Positions 52,710-61,054 of a stretch of 64,000 nucleotides of DNA are shown piece by piece (position 1 is the stretch's first letter; each line of letters begins with the position of its first letter). The notes under the pieces were generated by a model. The model saw only the letters and a list, made by a program, of their open reading frames with translations. It searched no databases and was not told where the DNA came from. The stretch comes from JBBRVW01 sp038246545 (GTDB lineage: Bacteria > Actinomycetota > Actinomycetes > JACCUZ01). The position numbers were made by a program, and so were the translations under genes. The stretch lies in NCBI GenBank assembly GCA_038246545.1, contig JBBRVW010000028.1:1-64000 (forward strand), written 5' to 3'.

Positions 52710-52919
52710 CACAGCCACACAGCACGCATCTCTGACGAACGGGACATGAGTGCCCCGGCGTGCCCCGGAGAGCGGGGGCCTCGCACATGGTGCGCACCGA
52801 CGGGACCGGAAGGCAAGCCACGACCCGGGTTCACCGAGATCATCGACGAACATCGGCAAGGTCCTTGACACCGCTCAGGCCTACTGCTCGACTGTGCTGG
52901 TCCACCGATTAGCGTTCTG

Positions 52920-52967
52920 TCCTGCCGAACATAGTCGTTGAGGTCCTGCCGAACATAGTCGTTGAGG
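52920..52967. repeat. perfect 24-bp tandem repeat before the sugar-acid operon
   Basis: Positions 52920-52943 and 52944-52967 are identical over all 24 bp (core TGCCGAACATAGTCGTTGAG). The second copy runs into the ribosome-binding GAGGAGGT (52964-52971) of the first gene. Tandem copies on the same helical face upstream of an IclR-controlled operon suggest regulator sites; being so close to the start codon they would act on transcription initiation or on the message leader. TTGACA at 52865-52870 is a possible -35. The rest of 52710-52919 shows no gene. Confidence 0.6.
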
Positions 52968-53031
52968 AGGTGCCTCCATCACGCTGTCCACGGGCTCGGT
53001 CGAGCGTCTCCGGTCCACCGTCGCGCGCGCC

Positions 53032-54117
53032 ATGGCGGTTGCCGACCGCGCCGGCCTCGCGGGTGTGGTCCTGACCCGCCCGGGGCCGGTGGCCTGGGCG
53101 ACGGGCGGGCTCAACGCCCCGATCGACCGCTCGGCCCCGGTCGACCTGGTCTGGCTCGCGCTGGGCGCCGACCGGGCCACCGTCGTGACGACCGCCGTCG
53201 AGGCGCCGCGGCTGGCCGCCGAGCACGACCTCGCCGGCCTCGGTCTGGACCTGGTCGCCGTCCCGTGGTGGGCCCACGACGCCTTCGTCAGCGCCGCGGC
53301 CACCGCCGCGGGCGCACCGCCTGCCGACCTCGGCGCCGACGACCACCCGGCGTTCGGCCACGACCTGTCGGTCGGGCTGACCGAGACCCGGCTCGCGCTC
53401 GACGCCGGCGAGCAGGCCCAGCTCCGCTCTCTCGGCCGGGACGCGGCGACGGCGGTCGAGGGCGCGCTGGGCGCCTGGCGCCCGGGTGAGCAGGACCGTG
53501 ACGTGGCCGCCCGGGTGGCCGCCGACGTCGAACGGATGGGCGCACTCGCGCCGGTCCTCCTGGTCGGCGGCGACGACCGGGTCAGGCGGTTCCGGCACCC
53601 GGTGGCCGTGGGCGCCCCGATGCACGAGCTCGTGATGGCCGTGCTCGTCGCGTCCCGCGACGGCCGGCACGTCGCCCTGACCCGCTACGCCTCCGCCCGC
53701 CCGGTGGACGACGACCTCGCCGACGGGCTCACCGCCGCCCGTCGACTGCACCGGCGAACCCTCGGTGCGTGCCGGCCGGGCACCACGGCCGGCGCCGTCA
53801 TGACCGAGGTCGCCGCCGCGTACGCCGACGAGGGCGCGCCGACCGCCTGGCAGCAGCACTACCAGGGCGGCCCGATCGGCTACGGGCAGCGCGAGTTCGA
53901 GATCGCGCCGGGCCAGTCGGACAGCCCGTGGTGGACGACGCGGCTGCCCGCCGGGTGCGCCGTCGCGTGGAACCCGAGCCTGCCCGGCGGAGCCAAGGAC
54001 GAGGACACCTACCTGCTCGGCGACGACGGTCCCGAGCTCGTCACCAGCACTGCCGACTGGCCGACCGCCGACGACCTCCAGCCAGCACGTCCCGCCGTGC
54101 TCGTCGCTGGCCACTGA
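53032..54117 (+). CDS. M24-like pita-bread protein lacking metal ligands
   Basis: A 361-aa protein if begun at ATG 53032, which has no ribosome site. The same frame is open back to 52966 and reads plausible protein (STGSVERLRSTVARA); an ATC codon at 52978 sits 6 nt after a perfect GAGGAGGT, so a non-standard start, adding 18 residues, is possible. The N-terminal creatinase/prolidase-type lobe is VVLTRPGPVAWATGG. The C-terminal lobe has the M24 layout, with QQHYQGGPIGYGQREFE as the His block. But the two metal Asp of M24 (DxG and DxTR) are replaced (VLVASRDG, ALTR). So it is probably not a metallopeptidase. First gene of the operon; role unknown. Confidence 0.75.
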   Translation: MAVADRAGLAGVVLTRPGPVAWATGGLNAPIDRSAPVDLVWLALGADRATVVTTAVEAPRLAAEHDLAGLGLDLVAVPWWAHDAFVSAAATAAGAPPADLGADDHPAFGHDLSVGLTETRLALDAGEQAQLRSLGRDAATAVEGALGAWRPGEQDRDVAARVAADVERMGALAPVLLVGGDDRVRRFRHPVAVGAPMHELVMAVLVASRDGRHVALTRYASARPVDDDLADGLTAARRLHRRTLGACRPGTTAGAVMTEVAAAYADEGAPTAWQQHYQGGPIGYGQREFEIAPGQSDSPWWTTRLPAGCAVAWNPSLPGGAKDEDTYLLGDDGPELVTSTADWPTADDLQPARPAVLVAGH

Positions 54118-54129
54118 GAGGACCCGCCC

Positions 54130-55050
54130 ATGCGCTCCGACATGCTGCTCGCCGCTGCCGGACACGGACCCGAGACGGTGCCGGCGACCAGCGCGCACCG
54201 GTTCCCGGACGGGGCCGACTACCGCATCGAGGTGCCGTCGGTCGAGGGTCCCGGCGTCCTCGCCGCGGTGCTCGCCGAAGCAGCTGACCGCCACGTCGTC
54301 GTCAACAGGGTGTCCCAGGGCAGCGGCGCCATGATGCACACCGAGGCCGAGCTCGCCGAGATGGCGCGGATCGGCGCTGACGCCGGCCTCGAGGTCTCAC
54401 TGTTCGTCGGGCCTCGCGAGGAGTGGGGCATCTCGGCGATGGCCCGCGCGGCCGACGGCGGCTGCCTGGCCGGCGGCATCCGCGGTCTGCGCCAGCTCCG
54501 CTACGCCGTCGAGGACGTCCTGCGCGCGGTCGACTGCGGCATCCGGGGCTTCCTGGTGGCCGACCTCGGTCTGCTGCACCTGCTGGCGCAGGCACAGAAG
54601 ACCGGCGAGGTGCCCATGGACGTGGTCTGGAAGGTCTCGGCCCTCGCGGCCCCGTCGAACCCGGCCGCACTGCAGGTCCTCGAGAGCCTGGGTGCCGGCA
54701 CGGTGAACCTGCCCACCGACCTCACGCTGGCCGAGCTCGCCGAGATGCGGGCCGCCACCGCGCTGCCGCTCGACCTGTACGTCGAGGCGCCGGACGCGAT
54801 GGGCGGGGTCGTCCGTGGGGAGCAGGTGGCCGACCTGGTCGCGGTGGCCGCGCCGCTGTACGTGAAGTTCGGGCTGCGCAACTCGCGACCGCTGTACCCG
54901 TCCGGGATGCATGTGCAGCACGACGCCGAGCTGATCGCCCGGGAGAAGGTGCGCCGCGCCCAGATCGCGCTGGAGTGGATGGCGCGGCGGGACGCCGACC
55001 TGGTCCAGTCCGCCCCGGGCGCCGCCGGGCTGGCCGTTCCCCGGCCCTGA
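54130..55050 (+). CDS. U32-peptidase-like TIM-barrel protein
   Basis: A 306-aa protein from ATG 54130 with AGAGGA upstream, 12 nt after the M24-like gene. The pattern LESLGAGTVNLPTDLTLAELAEMRAATALPLDLYVEAP resembles the U32 core (LGAxxVxLPRELSLxEIxEI...IELEVFV). The four cysteines that mark U32 enzymes are missing, so catalysis of that type is unlikely. RGFLVADLGLLHLLAQAQ and VKFGLRNSRPLYPSGMH complete a likely barrel. No signal peptide. Sits between the M24-like gene and the sugar-acid dehydratase; the conserved pairing could mean a lyase or epimerase step, but I cannot name one. Confidence 0.55.
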   Translation: MRSDMLLAAAGHGPETVPATSAHRFPDGADYRIEVPSVEGPGVLAAVLAEAADRHVVVNRVSQGSGAMMHTEAELAEMARIGADAGLEVSLFVGPREEWGISAMARAADGGCLAGGIRGLRQLRYAVEDVLRAVDCGIRGFLVADLGLLHLLAQAQKTGEVPMDVVWKVSALAAPSNPAALQVLESLGAGTVNLPTDLTLAELAEMRAATALPLDLYVEAPDAMGGVVRGEQVADLVAVAAPLYVKFGLRNSRPLYPSGMHVQHDAELIAREKVRRAQIALEWMARRDADLVQSAPGAAGLAVPRP

Positions 55051-55114
55051 CCGACCGACCCGGCAGCCAGGCAGCCGGCCCGCAGCGACAGACGAGAGGA
55101 CCGAGGAGGTGGGC

Positions 55115-56839
55115 ATGAGGCTCCGCAGCCAGGAGTGGTTCGAGGGCGACGACGAGGTAGCCGTGATCCACCGCGTCGCGATGCGCAACGCCGGCTTCGA
55201 GCTGTCCGCCGACCACGACCGCCCCGTCATCGGTGTGCTCAACTCCGCGAGCGACCTCAACCCGTGCAACCTGCCGCTGCGCGAGCTGGTAGGGGACGTG
55301 CGGGCGGGGGTCATGGCCGCCGGCGGGATCGCCGTCGAGCTGCCGGTGATGTCCCTCGGCGAAGACCTGATGAAACCCACCGCCATGCTCTACCGCAACC
55401 TGCTCGCCATGGAGGTCGAGGAGTACCTGCGGACCTACCCGATCGACGGCGTGGTCCTGCTGGCCAACTGCGACAAGTCGGTGCCGGGTGCCGTCATGGG
55501 CGCGGTGAGCTCGGACCTCCCCTTCCTCGTCGTCACGGCCGGCGCCCGGCCGGCGACCGCGCTGTTCCGCGGCCGCCGGGTGGGCACCGGGACCGACCTC
55601 TGGCGAGCCTGGGAGGACCACCGGACCGGTGTGCTCGACGACGAGGGCTGGCGCGAGTTCGAGCGATGCCTCGCCTGCGGTCAGGGCGCCTGCAACACGA
55701 TGGGCACCGCGTCGTCGATGGCCATCGTCACCGAGGTGCTCGGCCTCAGCCTCCCGGGCACGTCGGTGATCCCGGCCGACGACCCCGCTCGGGCCGCGGC
55801 GGCTCGGCTGACCGGCACCCGGGTCGTCGAGATGGTTCGCGAGACCGTCACGCCGTCGAGGCTCCTGACCGACGCGGCCTTCCGCAACGCGGTGCGCGTC
55901 CTCAATGCGGTCGGCGGCTCCACCAACGCCGTGATCCACCTGCTGGCCATCGCCGGCCGCACGCCGGCCCCCCTCGACCTCGGCGAGGTCGGCCGGCTCG
56001 GCCGCGGCGTCCCGGTGCTTGCCGACGTCGAGCCCTCCGGTCGGTTGCTGATCCAGGACTTCCACGCCGCCGGCGGGGTGCCCGCGGTGCTGCACCTGCT
56101 CGGCGACCAGGTGGAGCTCGACGCCCTCAGCGCGACCGGCCGGCCGTGGCGCTCCGAGCTCCCGGCCGCGGTGACGACCGGCGGCGCCTTGCGGGACCCG
56201 GCCGACCCGCTGCACGCCGACGGCGCGTATGCCGTCGTCACCGGCACGCTGGCACCGGACGGCGCCGTGATCAAGACGTCCGCCGCATCGCCCCGTCTCT
56301 TCACGCACCGCGGCAAGGCGCTGGTCTTCCGCTCCTACGAGGAGATGCGCGCGCGGATCGACGACCCCGATCTCCCGGTCACCGCCGACACCGTCCTGGT
56401 GCTGGCCGGCGCGGGTCCGGTCGGCGTGCCAGGCATGCCGGAGTGGGGCATGATCCCGATCCCCGCGAAGCTCGCGGCGCAGGGTGTGAGCGACATGGTG
56501 CGGGTCACCGACGCGCGCATGAGCGGCACGTCGTTCGGCACCTGCTTCCTGCACGTCGCCCCCGAGGCGGCAGTCGGGGGACCGCTCGCGCTCGTGCAGG
56601 ACGGCGACGTCGTCGCGATCGACGTGGCCACCGGCCGGCTCGACCTCGAGGTCTCCTCCGGCACGCTCGACGAGCGGCGTGCGCACTGGATCCCGGCCAC
56701 CTCCGCGCACCTGCGCGGGTGGCCGGCCCTCTACCAGGCGCACGTCACGCAGGCCGACACCGGCTGCGACTTCGATTTCCTGCAGGCGCCGACTGCGGCG
56801 CACCGCAGGTTCGTGCCCCCCGTCGTCGGACGGTCCTGA
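55115..56839 (+). CDS. IlvD/Edd-family sugar-acid dehydratase
   Basis: A 574-aa protein from ATG 55115, 5 nt after GAGGAGG; GTG 55109 in frame would overlap that site. Iron-sulfur ligands of the family: Cys in SDLNPCNLPLRE, LLANCDKSVPGAVMG (also the Lys-binding region) and ACGQGACNTMGTASSM. VLNAVGGSTNAVIHLLAIAGR and the C-terminal RVTDARMSGTSFGTCFLHVAPEAAVGGPLA hold the base Ser. Length and the GACNTMGTA form match the pentonate dehydratase branch ([2Fe-2S], D-xylonate/L-arabinonate) rather than branched-chain IlvD. It would yield a 2-keto-3-deoxy-pentonate, feeding the DHDPS-type enzyme downstream. Confidence 0.87.
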   Translation: MRLRSQEWFEGDDEVAVIHRVAMRNAGFELSADHDRPVIGVLNSASDLNPCNLPLRELVGDVRAGVMAAGGIAVELPVMSLGEDLMKPTAMLYRNLLAMEVEEYLRTYPIDGVVLLANCDKSVPGAVMGAVSSDLPFLVVTAGARPATALFRGRRVGTGTDLWRAWEDHRTGVLDDEGWREFERCLACGQGACNTMGTASSMAIVTEVLGLSLPGTSVIPADDPARAAAARLTGTRVVEMVRETVTPSRLLTDAAFRNAVRVLNAVGGSTNAVIHLLAIAGRTPAPLDLGEVGRLGRGVPVLADVEPSGRLLIQDFHAAGGVPAVLHLLGDQVELDALSATGRPWRSELPAAVTTGGALRDPADPLHADGAYAVVTGTLAPDGAVIKTSAASPRLFTHRGKALVFRSYEEMRARIDDPDLPVTADTVLVLAGAGPVGVPGMPEWGMIPIPAKLAAQGVSDMVRVTDARMSGTSFGTCFLHVAPEAAVGGPLALVQDGDVVAIDVATGRLDLEVSSGTLDERRAHWIPATSAHLRGWPALYQAHVTQADTGCDFDFLQAPTAAHRRFVPPVVGRS

Positions 56840-56910
56840 TGACCGATCGACGACGGAGGGCGCGCTCGCCATCCCACAGCGGACACGCTGCGGCACGACA
56901 AGGAGGACAC

Positions 56911-58218
56911 GTGCGAAGAACAGCACTCATCGCGACCGCTGTGGCGACGGCTGCCGTCCTGGCGGCCTGCTCGGGCGGTTCGGACTCGCCCAAGGCCGGC
57001 TCCGGCTCGGCCGACAAGGGCCCGGTGACACTCACCCTCTGGCACAACTACGGCACCGAGCAGAACGCCGTCGCCACCCAGGGACTCACCGAGGCCTACC
57101 ACGCGCTGCACCCCGACGTGAGCTTCAAGGTCGTCAGCCAGCCCGGTGACAACTACTTCTCGCTGCTGCAGGCGTCGGCCATCTCGAAGACCGGCCCGGA
57201 CCTCGCCGTCATGTGGACCGGCCTGTTCACGCTGAAGTACAAGAACATGCTGGTCAACCTCAAGGGGAAGGTTCCCGACGCCACCCTCGAGCGGGTCCAG
57301 GGCCTGGAGTGGATGTCGGACAAGTTCGACGCGAGCAACGGCCCGCTCGTCATGCCCCTGGAGCAGCAGTTCTACATCGGCTTCTACAGCAAGAAGGCCT
57401 TCGCCAAGGCCGGCATCAGCGCCGTCCCCACCACCTGGGACGAGCTCTTCGCGGCCTGCGGCAAGCTGAAGTCCGCCGGGTACACGCCCCTCGTCTACGG
57501 AAACGGCGGCCAGAGCCTGGGCGCGCAGCTCTATCCCTGGTACGACGCGAGCTACCTGATGATCGGGGCGCACTCGGTCGCGGACTGGAAGGGTCTCTAC
57601 AACGGCGACATCTCGTGGGACGACCCGAGCAACACCGCCCAGCTGTCCAAGTGGGCCCAGCTGGAGTCCCAGGGCTGCACCAACACTGACATCCTCACCA
57701 AGACCGACAACCTCGACGACTTCACCAGCGGCAAGGCCGCGATGATCATCGACGGGACCTGGGACACCCAGAAGTTCACCGACGCCATGAAGGACGACGT
57801 CGCGGCGTTCGTCCCGCCGTTCTCCGACCAGCCGATCAAGGGCGTGGTGCAGTACCCCGGTGACGGCTTCAGCATCCTGAGCCAGTCGAAGCACCAGGCG
57901 GCGGCGGCGGACTTCCTCGCCTTCCTGGCCAGCGACGCCGGCGCGAAGGTCATCAACGAGGCCGGCCTCATCCCGGACCTCACCGGGACCAGCACGACCA
58001 ACCCGGTCAACCAGCAGATGCTGGACTTCGTCGCCGGCCAGGGGTTCACCGCGTACCCCATGCTCGACAACGTCGTCCAGGGCGACGTCGTCGACGCCGG
58101 GAACAAGATCCTGCCGCCGATCCTGGCCGGCAAGAAGGCCCCGGCCGACGGACTCGGACAGCTGAACACGGTGTGGAGCCAGCTGGCCGCGGACCAACGA
58201 GGGAGCGACTACTCCTAG
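56911..58218 (+). CDS. carbohydrate ABC transporter substrate-binding lipoprotein
   Basis: A 435-aa protein from GTG 56911 with AGGAGG upstream. Lipoprotein signal: RRTALIATAVATAAVLAACSGG with lipobox LAAC. The mature part is a family 1 solute-binding protein: TLTLWHNYGTEQNAV, WTGLFTLKYKNMLVNLKG, AVPTTWDELFAACGKLKSAGYTPLVYG, SGKAAMIIDGTWD. Anchored outside the membrane, it delivers a sugar or sugar acid to the two permeases. No ATP-binding subunit is encoded in the cluster, so a shared MsiK-type ATPase elsewhere in the genome probably powers it. A strong stem-loop follows its stop. Confidence 0.92.
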   Translation: MRRTALIATAVATAAVLAACSGGSDSPKAGSGSADKGPVTLTLWHNYGTEQNAVATQGLTEAYHALHPDVSFKVVSQPGDNYFSLLQASAISKTGPDLAVMWTGLFTLKYKNMLVNLKGKVPDATLERVQGLEWMSDKFDASNGPLVMPLEQQFYIGFYSKKAFAKAGISAVPTTWDELFAACGKLKSAGYTPLVYGNGGQSLGAQLYPWYDASYLMIGAHSVADWKGLYNGDISWDDPSNTAQLSKWAQLESQGCTNTDILTKTDNLDDFTSGKAAMIIDGTWDTQKFTDAMKDDVAAFVPPFSDQPIKGVVQYPGDGFSILSQSKHQAAAADFLAFLASDAGAKVINEAGLIPDLTGTSTTNPVNQQMLDFVAGQGFTAYPMLDNVVQGDVVDAGNKILPPILAGKKAPADGLGQLNTVWSQLAADQRGSDYS

Positions 58219-58235
58219 CCGCCCCGCCCCTGTCG

Positions 58236-58273
58236 CCTGGGGCACCGGACGCCCCCCGCTCCGGTGCCCCAGG
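58236..58273 (+). terminator. stem-loop between binding-protein and permease genes
   Basis: CCTGGGGCACCGGA (58236-58249) pairs perfectly with 58260-58273 around a 10-nt loop: 14 bp, very GC-rich. It lies 18 nt after the binding-protein stop and 48 nt before the first permease. Such hairpins in ABC operons stabilise the upstream message and partly stop transcription, giving more binding protein than permease. No T-run follows. Confidence 0.75.
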
Positions 58274-58321
58274 TCCGCACCCCGCAACACTGGCCCGCCG
58301 CACAACCGCAGGAGTACCGCC

Positions 58322-59260
58322 ATGAGTGCCCAGACCGCCGCGACGCGGGACGCGGGACCCGCGACGCGCCGCGTGCGGCATCGTCGACCTACGTCGGCCC
58401 TGGCGCGCAACCGCGGCCGCGCCGGCATGGCACTCACCCTGCCCGCTTTCGCCCTGGTAGCACTGCTGCTCGGCCTCCCGATCGGGCAGGCGGTGTACTA
58501 CTCGATGACCCGCTGGGACGGCATCACCGCGACGTGGGTCGGGCCGTCGGCCTACACCCGGCAGCTGACCAACCCGATCTTCTGGCGAGTGCTGGAGAAC
58601 AACGGGATCCTGCTGCTGGCCGTACCGGTCGCGATCGTCATCCCGCTCGGCATCGCCGCTGTGCTGCACGAGCGAGTGGTCGGTTGGCGGTTCTTCCGCT
58701 CGGTCTACTTCCTGCCGACGGCCGTGTCATGGGTCGTCATCGGCATGGTGTCCGCCCGGTTCTTCGCCCAGGACGGCATGCTGAACCATCTGCTCGCGAA
58801 CATCGGCCTCGGCTCGGTCACGACCGACCTGCTGGCCGGCGAACGCTCGGCCCTGGTCGCTGTCGCGATCACCTTCGTGTGGTCCATGGTCGGCACCAAC
58901 ACCATCATCTTCCTGACCGGTCTCGCCACCGTCGACCCGACTCTGCACGAGGCAGCGAAGGTGGACGGTGCGGGCGCCCTCCGGCTGTTCTGGTACATCA
59001 CGTTCCCGCAGCTCAAGCGGTTCGTGCAGTTCTCCTTCGTCATGACGGTGATCAGCGCCTTCACGGCGCTGTTCAGCCTGATCTTCGTCATGACGGGCGG
59101 CGGCCCCGGCTACGGCACGACCACGCTGGAGTTCTTCGTCTACCAGACCGCGTTCGCCAAGGGTGAGTTCGGCACCGGGGCGCTGCTGGGCGTCGTCCTC
59201 TTCGTGATCATGGCCGCCCTCGGCGCCGCGCAGCTGAAGCTGCTGCGCTCGGACGACTGA
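58322..59260 (+). CDS. sugar ABC transporter permease (MalF-like)
   Basis: A 312-aa protein from ATG 58322 with GCAGGAG upstream. Six membrane helices, the first ALTLPAFALVALLLGLPIGQAVYYS. The EAA loop, which docks the ATPase, is LHEAAKVDGAGALRLFWYITFPQL. FVMTGGGPGYGTTTLEFFVYQTAF is the typical late segment of MalF/UgpA-type permeases. The N-terminal 35 residues are basic and cytoplasmic. Works with the following permease and the preceding binding protein. Confidence 0.92.
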   Translation: MSAQTAATRDAGPATRRVRHRRPTSALARNRGRAGMALTLPAFALVALLLGLPIGQAVYYSMTRWDGITATWVGPSAYTRQLTNPIFWRVLENNGILLLAVPVAIVIPLGIAAVLHERVVGWRFFRSVYFLPTAVSWVVIGMVSARFFAQDGMLNHLLANIGLGSVTTDLLAGERSALVAVAITFVWSMVGTNTIIFLTGLATVDPTLHEAAKVDGAGALRLFWYITFPQLKRFVQFSFVMTVISAFTALFSLIFVMTGGGPGYGTTTLEFFVYQTAFAKGEFGTGALLGVVLFVIMAALGAAQLKLLRSDD

Positions 59261-59273
59261 CGGCGAGGACACC

Positions 59274-60143
59274 GTGACCATCACCGCCCCCGCGCCCACC
59301 TCCCCGACCTCGACTGCTTCCCTCCCCCGCCGGCGCAAGCCGTTCAGTCTCCGCAGAGCGTCGCTGCTCGCCCTCATGCTGGTGATCGCGGCCGTCATGC
59401 TCTATCCGTTCTGGTTCATGATCGACACGTCGTTCAAGACACAGAGCCAGTATCTGAGCGGCAGCGGGCACTCGCTGGACGGCTGGCGCACGCTGACCAC
59501 GGCACTGCCCGTGGGTCGCCAGCTGCTCAACTCGACCATCGTGTGCGCGCTGTCGATCGCGATCATCGTCACGGTGAGCACGACCGCCGGCTTCGCGTTC
59601 GCCAAGCTCCGCTACACCGGCGCCACACCGGTCTTCCTGGCGATCATCGCGGCCATGCTCATCCCGATGCAGTCGATCATCATCCCGGCGTACGTGAACA
59701 TCTCCCACCTGAACCTGCTCACCAGCTACTGGGGTGCGGTGCTGGTCTACGCCGCGCTCGGGACACCGTTCGCGACGTTCCTCATGACCGCCTACTTCCG
59801 CGGCCTGCCGGACGAGCTCATCGAGGCGGCCATCGTCGACGGACTCGGCTACGGCCGGGTGTTCCTGCGGATCGCGCTGCCGCTGGCGGTGCCCGCGGTC
59901 GTCACGGTCACGGTCCTGCAGTTCATCCAGATCTGGGACGACCTGCTGATCGGGCTGCTCTTCCTGCAGAACCCGGACCAGAGGACCATCACCGTGGGGC
60001 TGGGTGCGCTGTCGGCCGGCCGGGTGACCGACATCCCGGTCCTCATGGCCGGTTCGCTGGTCAGCGCGATCCCCGCCGTTGTGGTCTACCTCGTCTTCCA
60101 GCGCCACCTGATCAGTGGGCTCACCGCAGGGATCGGCAAGTGA
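59274..60143 (+). CDS. sugar ABC transporter permease (MalG-like)
   Basis: A 289-aa protein from GTG 59274 with GCGAGGA upstream, 13 nt after the first permease. Six helices: ASLLALMLVIAAVMLYPFWFMIDTSFK first. EAA loop: LIEAAIVDGLGYGRVFLRIALPL. IPMQSIIIPAYVNISHLNLLTSYWG is the family's periplasmic-loop signature. Forms the heterodimeric channel with the upstream permease. Its TGA overlaps the start of the lactonase gene (GTGA). Confidence 0.92.
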   Translation: MTITAPAPTSPTSTASLPRRRKPFSLRRASLLALMLVIAAVMLYPFWFMIDTSFKTQSQYLSGSGHSLDGWRTLTTALPVGRQLLNSTIVCALSIAIIVTVSTTAGFAFAKLRYTGATPVFLAIIAAMLIPMQSIIIPAYVNISHLNLLTSYWGAVLVYAALGTPFATFLMTAYFRGLPDELIEAAIVDGLGYGRVFLRIALPLAVPAVVTVTVLQFIQIWDDLLIGLLFLQNPDQRTITVGLGALSAGRVTDIPVLMAGSLVSAIPAVVVYLVFQRHLISGLTAGIGK

Positions 60144-61054
60144 CCATGATTCCTCCGGTGGTCGAGTGGACGACCCTGGTCCGCAGCGACAGCGAGCTCG
60201 GCGAACGGCCGGTGTGGGACGCGCGCACGGGGACCGCCGTCTGGGTCGACGTCCTGATCGGGACCGTGCACCGGTCCACGCCGCCAGCGCAGGACCGGGC
60301 CGGACCCTGGGCCGACACGGCCGTCCAGGTGGGCGCCGTCGTCGGCGCTGTCGCGCTGCGAGAGGGGGGTGGACTGGTCGCCGCCGTGGACTCCGCGTTC
60401 CTGATGCTCGACGCACGTGGCCGGCCCGACGCCGATCCGGTGGTGGTGGACCTGCCGCCCGGGCAGCGTTTCAACGACGCCGCGTGCGACCCGGCCGGAC
60501 GGCTGCTGGCCGGGACCACGTCAGTGTCCGGAACACCCGGGGGCGGCGTGCTGTGGAGCCTGACGGCGGACCGCCGGCACGCGACGCTGCTCGAGGATGT
60601 GACGGAGTCCAACGGCCTGGACTGGTCCGGCGACGGTGCCGTCTTCTACTACGTCGACTCGGGCGAGCCGGTGGTCCGCCGCTATGCCTACGACGTGGCC
60701 GACGGCCGCCTCGGGCCGCGGCTCGCCGACCTCGCGGTGCTCGGCCAGGACGAGGGCGTGCAGGACGGGCTGGTCGTCGACAGCGAGGGCGCCGTCTGGG
60801 TAGCGCTCTGGCAGGGCGGGGCCCTGCACCGGTACGCGCCGGACGGTTCTCTGCTGGGCCGGGTGGACCTCCCGGTGGAGCAGCCCACCTGCCCCTGCTT
60901 CGCCGGTCCCCGGCTCGACCTGCTCGTCGTCACCACCGCGTGGGAGGGCCTCGCCACGGGCCGCCGCGCCGCCCAGCCGCTAGCCGGCAGCCTGCTGGGG
61001 ACAGCGTCGTCGTCCACCGGGCGGCTGCCGCACCGCTTCGCGGAACCGCGATGA
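60140..61054 (+). CDS. SMP-30/gluconolactonase-family sugar lactonase
   Basis: A 304-aa protein from GTG 60140, overlapping the permease stop; ATG 60146 is two codons on. Six-bladed propeller with the divalent-metal ligands of SMP-30: Glu in ELGERPVWD, Asn in QRFNDAACDPAGRL, Asn in ESNGLDWS and Asp in VQDGLVVDSEGAVWVAL. Opens an aldonolactone to the acid, the step between the dehydrogenase and the dehydratase of an oxidative pentose route. Substrate inferred from neighbours. Confidence 0.9.
   Translation: MTMIPPVVEWTTLVRSDSELGERPVWDARTGTAVWVDVLIGTVHRSTPPAQDRAGPWADTAVQVGAVVGAVALREGGGLVAAVDSAFLMLDARGRPDADPVVVDLPPGQRFNDAACDPAGRLLAGTTSVSGTPGGGVLWSLTADRRHATLLEDVTESNGLDWSGDGAVFYYVDSGEPVVRRYAYDVADGRLGPRLADLAVLGQDEGVQDGLVVDSEGAVWVALWQGGALHRYAPDGSLLGRVDLPVEQPTCPCFAGPRLDLLVVTTAWEGLATGRRAAQPLAGSLLGTASSSTGRLPHRFAEPR

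Noticed and set aside
54130..55050. Active U32 peptidase
   Set aside because: The four cysteines typical of U32 are absent and there is no peptide-handling partner; kept only as a U32-like fold.
55115..56839. Branched-chain amino-acid dihydroxy-acid dehydratase (IlvD)
   Set aside because: Neighbours are a sugar importer, lactonase, keto-deoxy-acid dehydratase and KGSA-type dehydrogenase, and no ilv genes are present.
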